Notes: a model not told the origin generated them from the letters alone. Positions 1-9,551 are shown, numbered from the stretch's first letter. The stretch is DNA of 64,000 nt from Paenibacillus rhizophilus (GCF_003854965.1 NZ_RQPI01000011.1:97820-161819), one strand, 5' to 3'. Made by a program: numbers and translations.

Positions 1-1
1 G

Positions 2-508
2 AACGGCCTGCCGGATACGGTAACGCTGTACGCTATGCCGGTATCCCGTCCTTACATGCCGGACGGCAAGAAGGTCGCCGAAGCGATTCAGGCGGACTGG
101 GAGAAAATCGGCGTGAAGACCGTCATCGAGTCTCCGGAGTGGGCGACTTATCTGGACGACACGAAAGCCGGCGAGAAAGATGACATCTACATGCTCGGCT
201 GGACGGGCGACAACGGCGACCCTGACAACTTCATTTACACTTTGCTTGACAAGGATTCCATTCCTGGCAACAACCGCGACTTTTATGTGAACGAAGATCT
301 GCACAAGATTCTGATTGAAGCGCAAAAAGAAACCGATCAAAACAAACGTGCCGACCTGTACAAGCAGGCTCAGGTTATCATCAAAGAAGACGCTCCTTGG
401 ATTCCGCTCGTGCATACCACTCCGCTGCTTGCAGCCAAAGCAAACCTGAAAGGCTTCGTACCTGATCCGACAGGCACGGAATATTACAGCGAAGTTTACT
501 TCGAATAG
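2..508 (+). CDS. Dipeptide/oligopeptide ABC transporter substrate-binding protein, C-terminal part
   Basis: Only the last 168 codons are present; the frame is open to the left edge, so the start lies outside. The segment LGWTGDNGDPDNF and the closing stretch ending in DAPWIPLVHTT are typical of the C-terminal lobe of SBP_bac_5 (DppA/DppE-like) extracellular peptide-binding lipoproteins. The two permease genes directly downstream support a Dpp/Opp-type importer in which this protein captures peptides outside the membrane. The exact ligand cannot be read from this part. The signal peptide and lipobox, expected at the N-terminus, are not in the window. Confidence 0.9.
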   Translation, partial: NGLPDTVTLYAMPVSRPYMPDGKKVAEAIQADWEKIGVKTVIESPEWATYLDDTKAGEKDDIYMLGWTGDNGDPDNFIYTLLDKDSIPGNNRDFYVNEDLHKILIEAQKETDQNKRADLYKQAQVIIKEDAPWIPLVHTTPLLAAKANLKGFVPDPTGTEYYSEVYFE

Positions 509-524
509 CTTCATAGCACACGAT

Positions 525-551
525 CTTGCCGCCGCGAATAGCGGCGGTAAG
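525..551 (+). other. Strong intercistronic hairpin between binding protein and permease genes
   Basis: CTTGCCGCCGC and GCGGCGGTAAG form an 11-bp stem with one G-U pair and a 5-nt loop. No U-tract follows. Such hairpins after binding-protein genes of ABC importers usually protect the upstream mRNA, giving more binding protein than permease. That role is inferred here. Confidence 0.65.
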
Positions 552-576
552 CCCGTGTAAGGAAGGTGATCCGTTC

Positions 577-1581
577 TTGAGTTCCTACTTATTAAAACGT
601 GTCATGGTGCTGATTCCCGTCTTGATCGGCATGACGATTATCGTATTTTCCATCATACATGCCATCCCGGGAGATCCGGCGGAGACGATTCTGGGCCAGA
701 AGGCGACAGAGCAGTCCAAACAGGCGCTGCGGGAACAACTCGGTCTCGACAAGCCCTGGATCAATCAATACGTCGATTATATGGGCGATCTGTTGAAAGG
801 CGATTTGGGGACCTCAATCCGCACCAAGACGCCCATTGCCAAAGAAATCGTACCTTATCTGGCGGCAACGCTGGAGCTTACAGCGGCTGCTATGCTGTTC
901 GCCACTTTTGTCGGCGTAAATGCCGGCATTTTGAGCGCCTGGAAACAGAACTCATGGTTTGACTATACCGCGATGATTATCGCGCTGATTGGGGTGTCCA
1001 TGCCGATATTCTGGCTTGGCCTCATGGAACAACTTGTTTTTGCGTTGAAGCTTCACTGGCTACCCTCGATCGGAAGGATGAATCAGCGGGACCCGGTGGA
1101 GAGCATCACCAATCTATATGTAATCGACAGCATTTTGGCGGGACGCTGGGATCAGCTCTGGACCGTCATCAAGCATTTGATTCTCCCGAGCATCGCGCTC
1201 GGAACGATTCCGATGGCGATTATCGCCCGGATGACACGCTCCAGTATGCTGGAGGTCATGAATTCCGACTATATCCGCACGGCCAAAGCCAAGGGGCTGT
1301 CACAGTTCCTCGTCGTGTACAAGCACGCCCTGAAAAATTCGCTGATTCCCGTGCTGACCGTCGTCGGTCTGCAGACGGGAGCTCTGCTCGGCGGCGCGGT
1401 ACTGACAGAGACGATCTTCGCCTGGCCGGGCGTGGGACGGTATATATTTGAAGCGATCAGTTCGCGCGATTATCCGGTCATTCAGTCCGGAATTCTCATC
1501 ATCGCTTTCATTTTCGTTATCATCAATCTGCTTGTGGATTTGCTGTATGCCGCCATCGATCAGCGCATTCAATACAAGTAA
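577..1581 (+). CDS. dppB: Dipeptide ABC transporter permease, DppB family
   Basis: Inner-membrane permease of 334 residues. It begins with a transmembrane segment (LLKRVMVLIPVLIGMTIIVF) followed by HAIPGDPAE, the standard DppB/OppB N-terminus. The EAA-type cytoplasmic loop that contacts the ATPase lies near residues 225-245 (NSDYIRTAKAKGL). I chose the TTG at 577 because GGAAGGTGAT precedes it; an upstream TTG at 526 lies inside the intercistronic hairpin and lacks a ribosome site. It is followed after 12 nt by the partner permease. The transporter ATPase genes are not in the window. Confidence 0.92.
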   Translation: MSSYLLKRVMVLIPVLIGMTIIVFSIIHAIPGDPAETILGQKATEQSKQALREQLGLDKPWINQYVDYMGDLLKGDLGTSIRTKTPIAKEIVPYLAATLELTAAAMLFATFVGVNAGILSAWKQNSWFDYTAMIIALIGVSMPIFWLGLMEQLVFALKLHWLPSIGRMNQRDPVESITNLYVIDSILAGRWDQLWTVIKHLILPSIALGTIPMAIIARMTRSSMLEVMNSDYIRTAKAKGLSQFLVVYKHALKNSLIPVLTVVGLQTGALLGGAVLTETIFAWPGVGRYIFEAISSRDYPVIQSGILIIAFIFVIINLLVDLLYAAIDQRIQYK

Positions 1582-1593
1582 GGAGGGAACCTT

Positions 1594-2487
<894 letters not shown>

Positions 2488-2504
2488 CGTATTCTTGTTT
2501 TTCC

Positions 2505-2567
2505 ATACCCTTCAGATCCGACGTGCAGCTTTAAGCGAAGCCGCCGGGGTCTGGAGGGTATTTTTTT
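2505..2567 (+). terminator. Intrinsic terminator of the dpp-like operon
   Basis: ATACCCTTCAGA pairs with TCTGGAGGGTAT (one G-U pair), followed by a run of seven T. Confidence 0.85.
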
Positions 2568-2803
2568 GGGAGATCAGAAGGATTAACTGCGCTCTCTGCA
2601 AGTGGAGGAAGGGACGTGCGGGAGGAAGGAGAGCTGCAAGGTGTAAGCGTTAGCTTATCTCGCATCATTCGACATTTAATAATGAATTATTTTCAAACTT
2701 AACAAAAACATATATATTATAACAAAACATATAGTCGATTATCGAAATGTGTGTTAGAATAGCTCCTAAATCATATGAATACATACAATGGAGGAATGGG
2801 AGA
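2568..2803 (+). promoter_or_regulatory. modA upstream region with extended -10 promoter and candidate operator
   Basis: The 316-bp gap between dppC and modA holds the dpp terminator and then this AT-rich region. An extended -10 element (TG-T-TAGAAT, 2752-2760) is the best promoter. TTATAACAAAACAT at 2717-2730 sits where a -35 or operator would be and recurs with one change (TTATATCAAAACAT) at 5847-5860 over the molbindin promoter. I infer a shared molybdate-responsive control site; the regulator encoded at 4401-5378 is the obvious candidate. No molybdenum-cofactor riboswitch fold was recognised. Confidence 0.5.
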
Positions 2804-3580
2804 ATGTTAAAGAAGCTTGCAATGTTAGTAATGGCGGTGGCAATATTTGCTGCCTTGCCTACGGCAGTTACAGGTAAGGTTGAAGCCGCAAGCAAGACAC
2901 AAATTATCGTATCCGCCGCGGCGAGTCTTCAGGATAGTCTGGATAAAATCGCCGTTCAATACGAAAAATCTCATCCGAATATCGATCTGGTCTTTAACTA
3001 TGCGGCATCCGGCACGCTGCAAAAGCAAATCGAGCAAGGCGCTCCGGCAGACCTCTTCTTCTCGGCAGGCGATAAGCAAATGAAGGCTCTTGTTGACGGA
3101 GGGCTCATCTCCAAGAACAAGGGGTTGCTGAAGAACCAACTGGTAGTTGTGGTTCCTGCCAGCTCGAAGGCGAAGCTTACCACGATCTCGCAGCTTACGG
3201 GCTCCTCGTTCAAGAAGGTGGCCGTAGGCCAGCCGGAATCCGTACCGGCCGGACAATATGCGCAGCAATCGCTGACTTTCAAACAAATTTGGGACACGCT
3301 GCAAAGCAAACTGGTCTTCGGCAAAGACGTGCGCGCCGTGCTCTCTTATGTTGAAACAGGCAATGTGGATGCGGGCTTTGTCTACAAAACCGATGCTTTG
3401 ACCTCCAGCAAAGTTAAAATCGCCCTTACGGTGGCCTCTTTCGCCCATAAACCGATCAACTATCCGCTCGGCATCGTGAAGAGTACAGAACATAAGGCTG
3501 AAGCAGAAGCTTTCTATGCTTATCTTCAAACAAGCGCAGCAACCAGTGTATTTAAATCTTACGGATTTTCGCTCTATTAA
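2804..3580 (+). CDS. modA: Molybdate ABC transporter substrate-binding protein
   Basis: Extracytoplasmic molybdate/tungstate-binding protein of 258 residues. The N-terminus is a signal peptide (positive MLKK, hydrophobic core, likely cut near VEA-AS at about residue 28). The mature part begins with the ModA signature VSAAASLQDSLDKIA, followed by NYAASGTLQKQIEQGAPAD and FFSAGDKQM. The ATG at 2804 follows GGAGGAATGGGAG; an upstream in-frame start at 2747 would delay the signal peptide. No lipobox cysteine is visible, which is odd for a Gram-positive binding protein that must stay at the membrane. modB follows, and no modC ATPase gene is nearby. Confidence 0.93.
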   Translation: MLKKLAMLVMAVAIFAALPTAVTGKVEAASKTQIIVSAAASLQDSLDKIAVQYEKSHPNIDLVFNYAASGTLQKQIEQGAPADLFFSAGDKQMKALVDGGLISKNKGLLKNQLVVVVPASSKAKLTTISQLTGSSFKKVAVGQPESVPAGQYAQQSLTFKQIWDTLQSKLVFGKDVRAVLSYVETGNVDAGFVYKTDALTSSKVKIALTVASFAHKPINYPLGIVKSTEHKAEAEAFYAYLQTSAATSVFKSYGFSLY

Positions 3581-3605
3581 TAATTGAAGACTGCGGGTTG
3601 AGTAC

Positions 3606-4268
3606 ATGGACATCAATTGGACCGACTTTATGGCCCCTGTGTGGCTATCGATTAAAATTGCGGTAATTACCAGCTTGATTGTATTTATCCTGGCGGCGGC
3701 CATCGCCAAAGCGATGGCGAACCGGAAATTTCCGGGGCACAGCCTGATCGAAACCGTGATTTTGCTGCCGCTGGTTCTTCCGCCTACCGTTGTAGGTTTT
3801 GTGCTGCTGGTCGTTCTGGGAAGAAGAAGCTGGCTCGGTGAATGGTATGAACAGATGACCGGGGGAACGATACTGTTTACCTGGGGCGCCGCGGTGATTG
3901 CGTCCGTCGTTGTCGCTTTTCCGCTCGTTTACCGCACGCTGAAGGCCGGTTTTGAGGGCGTCGACCGCGACCTTGAAGACGCGGCGCGCGCGCAGGGAGC
4001 TGGAGAGCTTCAAGTGCTCCGGTATGTTACGTTTCCACTCGCGATCCGAACGCTCGCGGCAGGCTATGTTCTCGGCTTCGCCCGCGGACTCGGCGAGTTC
4101 GGAGCAACCATTATGGTGGCCGGCAATATTCCTAATCGTACCCAGACGATTCCGACAGCCATTTATGTGGCCGTGGACGGAGGGGACATGACGCTTGCCT
4201 GGCTGTGGGTCATTTCCATTATCGGCATCTCGGCAATCATGCTGATGTTTGTCAACCGGTATTCCTGA
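3606..4268 (+). CDS. modB: Molybdate ABC transporter permease
   Basis: Inner-membrane permease of 220 residues with about five transmembrane segments. The ModB-type EAA loop lies at about residues 122-145 (LEDAARAQGAGELQVLRYV), and GFARGLGEFGATIMVAGNIP is the highly conserved ModB segment. It partners with ModA; the ATPase ModC is missing from the cluster, so another ABC ATPase must energise it. The same modAB-without-modC layout is known in Bacillus (yvgL-yvgM). The ribosome site before the ATG is weak (GGGTTGAGT). Confidence 0.93.
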   Translation: MDINWTDFMAPVWLSIKIAVITSLIVFILAAAIAKAMANRKFPGHSLIETVILLPLVLPPTVVGFVLLVVLGRRSWLGEWYEQMTGGTILFTWGAAVIASVVVAFPLVYRTLKAGFEGVDRDLEDAARAQGAGELQVLRYVTFPLAIRTLAAGYVLGFARGLGEFGATIMVAGNIPNRTQTIPTAIYVAVDGGDMTLAWLWVISIIGISAIMLMFVNRYS

Positions 4269-4288
4269 AAGGGGACGGAAACACAAGT

Positions 4289-4338
4289 AAACCCTCCTTA
4301 ATCGGCAGCATTAGCGGCTTGCGGATAAAGGAGGGTTT
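4289..4338. terminator. Stem-loop between modB and the convergent regulator gene
   Basis: AAACCCTCCTT pairs perfectly with AAGGAGGGTTT over a 28-nt loop. The 3' side is not followed by a clear U-tract on either strand, so it may be a weak terminator, a mRNA-stabilising end or a protein-binding palindrome. Confidence 0.45.
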
Positions 4339-4400
4339 GTCATTAAGAGGAGAAAACGTTCGAAGATCAAGGAAGGCTGGCGCTGTCCAGCCGTAAGGGC

Positions 4401-5378
4401 TTACGTTTCGTAAATGATGTTCCCGGTTTCGGATAAATCATATCCGTACAGCGAGCCAAGCTCATTGTGCAGCGCTTTGGAGCGGCATATTTCGAGCACC
4501 GCCGAGATCCACTCCCGGTTCTCCGGACGTTTCAGCATAACCAGATCGTACTTTTCCTGGATTAGCGGAATAAAATCCACGCCTTCGACCATACGGGCGG
4601 CTTTTTCATTTCCGACGCCGACATCGGCTTCGCCGCGGGCAATCTTGCCGGCAACCGTCAAGTGGCTGATTTCTTCGGTTGAATAACCGTCGATGTTCGC
4701 ACCGTTCACGCCGTTCAGGCGCAATTGTTCATCCAGCAGCACCCGCGCGCCCGATCCTCTTTCCCGGTTAACGAGCCGCAGACCAGGCTGTCCCAAGTCT
4801 TTCCAGGCATGAAGTCCCTTGGGATTGCCCTTCTTTACATACAGACCGGCTGCTCTTCCCAACAAGCGGACGACAAGGAAGCTGGAACCTACGAGAAGCT
4901 TGCGGATATAAGGAATATTATATTCACCCGAATCGCCGTCAAGCAGATGGGTGCTAACGATATCCGATTCCCCGCGGTACATGGAAATCAGACTGTCAAG
5001 GCTTCCCGCGTATGAACGCAGCGGGCGCAGTGAGGGAGAGAACTTTTCCAAATGCTGTGCAATAATATCAAGACTGATATCCTGACCGGTAATGACGATA
5101 TCACGCGCGGATGAACGGAATCCGCCCGGAAGAGCGAGGTTATGGGCAGGGGGCGCGCTCTGAATCGGCGCCTGCGCCGAAGCGAGCATGGAAGCCTGGC
5201 GTCCGATTCCTCTGGACTGCTGCTTGTACATTTCAAGATCCGAGGCGTCCACACGCATTTGTTTGCCGACCCGATAAGAAGAAAGTTCGCCTTTTTTAAT
5301 AAGGTCATAGACCTTAAGTTTCGATATTTTAAGCATCTGGGCAACCTCTTCGGTTGTATAGGATGTATTGTCGGACAT
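4401..5378 (-). CDS. Helix-turn-helix regulator with periplasmic-binding-protein-like sensor domain
   Basis: 325-residue protein: an excisionase-type winged HTH at residues 1-53 (TTEEVAQMLKISKLKVYDLI), a linker, then a PBP-like domain from about residue 85 (SLDSLISMYRGESDIVSTHL, VNRERGSGARVLLDEQL). This architecture occurs in YvgK-type proteins next to mod genes, where the PBP domain is thought to sense molybdate. The ATG at 5378 has AGGAGG upstream; the open frame extends further but without a ribosome site. It lies tail-to-tail with modB and upstream of nothing on its own strand, so it probably acts on the modA and molbindin promoters. The ligand is inferred from context. Confidence 0.82.
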   Translation of the reverse strand: MSDNTSYTTEEVAQMLKISKLKVYDLIKKGELSSYRVGKQMRVDASDLEMYKQQSRGIGRQASMLASAQAPIQSAPPAHNLALPGGFRSSARDIVITGQDISLDIIAQHLEKFSPSLRPLRSYAGSLDSLISMYRGESDIVSTHLLDGDSGEYNIPYIRKLLVGSSFLVVRLLGRAAGLYVKKGNPKGLHAWKDLGQPGLRLVNRERGSGARVLLDEQLRLNGVNGANIDGYSTEEISHLTVAGKIARGEADVGVGNEKAARMVEGVDFIPLIQEKYDLVMLKRPENREWISAVLEICRSKALHNELGSLYGYDLSETGNIIYET

Positions 5379-5492
5379 AAAATAAAGCCTCCTAAAAAGT
5401 AGGCTGCGCCGGCAGCCGTCGCACTGTGAGTGCATTAACACAAGACTACCTTATTTTTTACCCGGACGCAATTACTACGGGGCGAGAATAGA

Positions 5493-5536
5493 AAAGAACC
5501 GGACGCACATCAAAGGAGATGTACATCCGGTTCTTT
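5493..5536 (-). terminator. Intrinsic terminator of the molbindin gene
   Basis: Inverted repeat AAAGAACCGGA / TCCGGTTCTTT; on the minus strand the stem runs into TTTTCTATTCT. It separates the molbindin gene from the regulator gene. Confidence 0.75.
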
Positions 5537-5568
5537 GGCGTCTGATTGTCTAAAAGCGGACAGCCGCC

Positions 5569-5772
5569 TTAGGCCATCAACAAAACGGAAGAAGCCTTGA
5601 AAAGGGCTGTAACGGTAGAGCCTTCTTTGATTCCGAGTTCTTCAAGAGCATCCAGAGAGATAATGGAAGTAATCGTTTGTCCGCCGGCATCAATAACAAC
5701 CTCTGCATTGATAGGACCTGATTTTACCAACGTTACGCGGCCTTCCAATTGGTTTCTAGCGCTAAGTTTCAT
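5569..5772 (-). CDS. Molbindin (single TOBE-domain molybdopterin/molybdate-binding protein)
   Basis: 67-residue protein beginning MKLSARNQLEGRVTLVKSGP, which is the classic Mop/TOBE fold start, followed by NAEVVIDAGG and a C-terminal TALFKASSVLLM strand. Mop proteins oligomerise and bind molybdate, serving as intracellular storage or buffering. The ATG at 5772 follows AGAGGAGAATGC; an upstream in-frame ATG has no suitable spacing. Its neighbour is the molybdate regulator on the same strand, and its promoter carries the motif shared with modA. Confidence 0.9.
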   Translation of the reverse strand: MKLSARNQLEGRVTLVKSGPINAEVVIDAGGQTITSIISLDALEELGIKEGSTVTALFKASSVLLMA

Positions 5773-6134
5773 TATGCATTCTCCTCTCAATTTGGGAAAA
5801 TAAAGAGATATATAGAAAGTAATTCTTGATGTCTAATTATCAATGATTATATCAAAACATAACCAAAACAAACTTGATATAACAAAATTATACTACATAA
5901 CACTTGGAAAAACAAGGTATTCTGAGTATGGATGATATATTTTGAGAAATCATATCACTTTAGCGGAAAAAAGCGGAAATTTTCCTGAATAAGAGCGCAA
6001 AAGACCGGATAACGGCATTGGGGTTTTTCTGGCCTCCAACCGGCAAAAATATAAGCGGGATTAGTGAAACTTTTACCGAAAATGAACTATAATGAAGTAT
6101 TAAAGACAGATCGCCATAAAAAGGGGTGGGGGAT
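5773..6134. promoter_or_regulatory. Divergent promoter region between molbindin and dNTPase genes
   Basis: This 362-bp gap is very AT-rich near the molbindin gene. On the minus strand an extended -10 (TG-A-TATAAT, plus-strand 5846-5854) reads toward molbindin; the candidate mod operator TTATATCAAAACAT (5847-5860) covers it. A related run, ATATAACAAAATTAT, follows at about 5877-5890. On the plus strand TATAAT at 6088-6093, with a weak -35 (GTGAAA at 6064-6069), reads toward the dNTPase gene. Confidence 0.55.
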
Positions 6135-7550
6135 ATGACACTAGTTGAACAAAGAGAACACCGCCAATATCCGGAGATCACCCGGCAGGAGACGTCGCGG
6201 GCCGTTTACGAACGCGATTATTCCCGGCTGATCCATTCGCCTACCTTCCGCAGGCTTCAAGGGAAATCCCAAGTATTCGGCGCAGGCACCGGTGATTATT
6301 ACCGGACGCGTTTGACCCATTCGCTTGAAGTAGCGCAAATTGCCCGGGAAGCGGCGAAAAGTCTGCTGCGTTCTTATCCGGAAGTGGAGACGGGACAAGC
6401 CGAAAATCCGGGACTGGTCATTGATCCGGAGGTGGTCGAATGTGCGGCGATTGCCCATGACTTCGGTCATCCGCCGTTCGGTCATAAAGGGGAAGAAGTG
6501 CTCGACAGCATACTGGACCGTATGATTGAGGAGAAGACGACGCAGAAGGCGCTGGTGACAGGAGCGGCGGCGGACCCGGTCCGCAAACTCGAAATCTATA
6601 ACAAAATGAGAACCAAATATGAGCATTTTGAAGGCAACGCGCACAATTTCCGGCTTATCATGTTTCTGGAAAAGCGCGAAAATATCGACGGACTTAATCT
6701 GTCGGATGCCGTACTGCTCGGAATCAACAAGTATCCTTTTCCGGGAACGGCGCTTAAAAAAGGAATGTACCTTCATGAATGGAATTATATTTCGCATATC
6801 CGCTCGGAATGGGGCATTCCGGAAGGCAAGAAGACCCTTGAAGCCCAGCTGATGGATTTATGCGACGATATCGCTTATTCCGCCCATGACCTTGAGGACG
6901 GCATTAAGGCCGGGAAGATCGAAGTTCATGAGTTTTTCATGCATGATCCGTATATTTTAAGGCTGATTGTCGAAAAAATCATGACGCTTGAGGATTCCTT
7001 CTGGCACGGATGGACGGAGGAAGCGATACGGCCCAAGGTGGAAGAGGTGCTGAATTCGTTCCTGCGCATCTGGAAGGAGAAAATGCCGACCTGCGAAAAT
7101 GATTATTCCAGGACCCGCCGTGAAGTCAAAGCCTACTGGGTCAGCACTTTTGTCGGCAGCCTCGGCGTCATTTCGGACGGTGATTGGAAGAAGGTTACCT
7201 TTATTAAGGAAGGAAAAGAAGATGAAGACCTGCTGCGTACGGTAAGCGTCCTGAAAAGTTTTGCCTGGGTGACGATGATCCGAGACCTGCGCGTACAGCG
7301 GCTGCAGAAGCGCAGCGAGTGGATTGTACGGAAGCTGTGGGGCGCTTTTGTCGACCCCGATACATCGAAGGCGATTATCCCGACCGATTGGCTGCAGCGT
7401 TTTGAAAAGGACCAGCGCCGCCCCAGACCGATCTGGACCTGGGAGCATATGGTGATCGACTATATTGCCGGAATGACGGATGCTTTTGCCGAGAAAATTT
7501 ATAACGAGCTGTTCGGGCTTAAAGTCGGCTCGATCTACGACCTGGATTAA
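6135..7550 (+). CDS. HD-domain deoxyguanosinetriphosphate triphosphohydrolase-like protein (dNTPase)
   Basis: 471-residue HD-superfamily hydrolase predicted to split dNTPs into deoxynucleoside and triphosphate. Metal-binding residues are visible: His62 in RLTHSLEVAQIAR and the His108-Asp109 pair in AIAHDFGHPPFGHKGE, plus DLCDDIAYSAHDLEDG further on, where another metal ligand is expected. Start ATG at 6135 lies after AAGGGGTGGGGGAT; a GTG nine bases upstream sits inside the ribosome site. It is monocistronic, ending in a terminator. Substrate preference among dNTPs cannot be read from sequence. Confidence 0.9.
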   Translation: MTLVEQREHRQYPEITRQETSRAVYERDYSRLIHSPTFRRLQGKSQVFGAGTGDYYRTRLTHSLEVAQIAREAAKSLLRSYPEVETGQAENPGLVIDPEVVECAAIAHDFGHPPFGHKGEEVLDSILDRMIEEKTTQKALVTGAAADPVRKLEIYNKMRTKYEHFEGNAHNFRLIMFLEKRENIDGLNLSDAVLLGINKYPFPGTALKKGMYLHEWNYISHIRSEWGIPEGKKTLEAQLMDLCDDIAYSAHDLEDGIKAGKIEVHEFFMHDPYILRLIVEKIMTLEDSFWHGWTEEAIRPKVEEVLNSFLRIWKEKMPTCENDYSRTRREVKAYWVSTFVGSLGVISDGDWKKVTFIKEGKEDEDLLRTVSVLKSFAWVTMIRDLRVQRLQKRSEWIVRKLWGAFVDPDTSKAIIPTDWLQRFEKDQRRPRPIWTWEHMVIDYIAGMTDAFAEKIYNELFGLKVGSIYDLD

Positions 7551-7578
7551 AGAGATGCTCACAATTGATTTGCTTTTG

Positions 7579-7615
7579 ACGCCTGGCTCTGCGAAAGACA
7601 GAGAGGGCGTTTTTT
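7579..7615 (+). terminator. Intrinsic terminator after the dNTPase gene
   Basis: ACGCC...CTCTG pairs with CAGAG...GGCGT around a short loop and is followed by TTTTTT. Confidence 0.8.
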
Positions 7616-7659
7616 ATGCATATTAAGGGAATGAACGGGAAAGGCGGGACAGGTACCGG

Positions 7660-8598
7660 ATGGATTACAAGCGGACGCCTTATTTGTATATGTACCGCAG
7701 TCATGAGAACGAGAGCGGGCTGTGTTCACTGGAGCTGGATGTTTTATTGCAGGGAGATGTTCTGTCCCCGGGGCTAATTATTGCCCGGGAAAAGATCGAC
7801 CCTGGCCGAAGTCCGTTTATTTCGGGCAGAATCGACATTTTATGCGCTTCGGATTCGATGGAGACCATCGCGGCGTTTGCCGGGGGAATCGAGTTTGAAG
7901 CAGGAGAGACCTTTAAGCTGTTCTGTCCGAAGGAAGGGGGCGGAACTTATGAAGAACGCAGAGAGCTGGAGAGAACAGTCGGTCGTCATATGACCGGCGC
8001 GGCCGATATGCGGTCGCCGGACCGCGTATTCGGTTTGGTCATGCATGAGGGCTTCATTATGCTTGGCGAGTACCATGAGAGCGACAGGAGCTGGCAGCGG
8101 CGAAAACTTAAGCCGCATAACTATTCGACGGGGCTTGGCGTGGCGCTGTCCCGGTCGGCCGCCAACATCGCGGCACCGCGTCCGGAAGGTCTGCGGATTC
8201 TCGATCCCTGCTGCGGGATGGGGAACGTCCTGATCGAAGGTCTGTCCATGGGTATGGACATGACCGGCTGCGATCTAAATCCGCTCGCCGTTCGGGGGGC
8301 GAGGGGGAATCTTCGCCATTTTGGCTACCCGGAGCATATCGTAACGCTCGGCGATATGAGAGATCTGTCCGGCCGCTATGACGCGGCCGTGCTGGACATG
8401 CCTTATAATCTGTGCTCGGTTCTTTCGCTGGCGGACACAAGAGAGATGCTGGAAGCGCTCCGCCGGTTGACCGGCCGCGCGGTCATTATTTCCACGCAGC
8501 CGGTAGAGGAGAGTATCGCCGCGGCCGGTTTTGAACTAAAGGGCGGCTGCACGGTGTCCAAAGGCACCTTCAAGCGTTCGCTGTGGCTGTGCCGTTAA
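7660..8598 (+). CDS. TRM11/UPF0020-like SAM-dependent methyltransferase
   Basis: 312-residue protein. The C-terminal half is a Rossmann methyltransferase: motif I LDPCCGMGNVLIEG at about residues 180-193, an acidic end of strand 2 (GCDLNPLAVRGARGNL), and a DMPYN motif at about 246-250 in the place of the DPPY of N-methyltransferases acting on RNA guanine or DNA. The preceding segment HNYSTGLGVALSRSAAN resembles the Trm11/Trm14 family. The N-terminal part has no recognised THUMP motif. RNA is the more likely substrate, but this is not proven. The last four bases overlap the stop of the convergent dehydrogenase gene. Confidence 0.75.
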   Translation: MDYKRTPYLYMYRSHENESGLCSLELDVLLQGDVLSPGLIIAREKIDPGRSPFISGRIDILCASDSMETIAAFAGGIEFEAGETFKLFCPKEGGGTYEERRELERTVGRHMTGAADMRSPDRVFGLVMHEGFIMLGEYHESDRSWQRRKLKPHNYSTGLGVALSRSAANIAAPRPEGLRILDPCCGMGNVLIEGLSMGMDMTGCDLNPLAVRGARGNLRHFGYPEHIVTLGDMRDLSGRYDAAVLDMPYNLCSVLSLADTREMLEALRRLTGRAVIISTQPVEESIAAAGFELKGGCTVSKGTFKRSLWLCR

Positions 8599-9551
8599 TA
8601 TTGGCGGCGGTAGTCGACCACATTGCTCAACGGAGCGCCGGAAACCAAATAAGATTTCATATTTTCGGTAAAAATATCGACGAGGCGGTCGCTGTAATGA
8701 TCGGTCAAGCCGGCGACATGAGGAGTAATGATAACCTGTTTCATGTCCCACAGGGGATGATCTTCCGGCAGCGGTTCCGTTTCGAATACATCCAGTCCCG
8801 CTCCGCGAAGCGGTCCGTTCTCCAGCGCTTCGATCAATGCCTCCGTATCGGTGGTGCCTCCACGGCCAATATTAATATAGTAGGAGCCTTCCTTAAATGC
8901 GGAGAACACGGAGGCATCGAACAAATAGCGCGTCTCATCGGTGAGCGGGAGTGTGTTAATTACAAAATCGCCCCTGGTCACAGCCTCTTTCAATCGGCTG
9001 GTCGTGTACATGGCGTCGAAGCCGGGCAGCGGATCGTCAATCCGGCGCACGCCTACGGTTCTCATCCCGAACGCCTTGGCGATTTGGGCCGTTTCGCCTC
9101 CGATTTCTCCGGTGCCGACGATGACTGCCGTCTTGCCCGTTAGTTCGGTTTCGGTACCGTCCGAATTCCAGATGTGGCGGTCCTGATTGCGAATGGCCGT
9201 ATGCAGGTTGCGTACGAACATCAGCATAAATCCGAAGATGACCTGGGAGATGGGTTCGGCGTGTACGCCGCTGGCGTTGGTCAGCACAATTCCCCGTTGT
9301 TCCAGCCGGTCAAGCGGCAGCTTCTCGACGCCGGCAGACCAGGCTTGAACCCAGCGGAGCGGCGTGCCTTCGCGTAGCAGGCAATCGGAGATTCCTTTCG
9401 CCCAGCCGATAACGATCTCCGCCTCGGCAAGAGCGTCAAGGTCCGGCTGCTTGGCGTCGCTGTGCACATAGGTAAAGCCGGGAGCGGCCTTGCGGATCGC
9501 TTCCTCTTGTTCATTCGTCAAAGACTGCAGACATACAATCGATTTTGCCAA
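8595..9551 (-). CDS. D-2-hydroxyacid dehydrogenase, NAD(P)-dependent
   Basis: 318-residue oxidoreductase of the D-isomer-specific 2-hydroxyacid dehydrogenase family. The dinucleotide site GTGEIGG is at residues 146-152; the catalytic Arg230 (NIGRGG), Glu257 (DVFETEP) and His278 (ITPHVAG) are all present. It interconverts 2-oxo and D-2-hydroxy acids; the physiological acid is unknown. The start is TTG at 9551, preceded by GGGAGGG; the longer open frame has no ribosome site. Head-to-head with thpR and tail-to-tail (4-nt overlap) with the methyltransferase gene. Confidence 0.88.
   Translation of the reverse strand: MAKSIVCLQSLTNEQEEAIRKAAPGFTYVHSDAKQPDLDALAEAEIVIGWAKGISDCLLREGTPLRWVQAWSAGVEKLPLDRLEQRGIVLTNASGVHAEPISQVIFGFMLMFVRNLHTAIRNQDRHIWNSDGTETELTGKTAVIVGTGEIGGETAQIAKAFGMRTVGVRRIDDPLPGFDAMYTTSRLKEAVTRGDFVINTLPLTDETRYLFDASVFSAFKEGSYYINIGRGGTTDTEALIEALENGPLRGAGLDVFETEPLPEDHPLWDMKQVIITPHVAGLTDHYSDRLVDIFTENMKSYLVSGAPLSNVVDYRRQY

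Noticed and set aside
2568..2803. Possible molybdenum-cofactor riboswitch before modA
   Set aside because: The region is AT-rich and lacks the multi-stem core; a protein operator explains it better.
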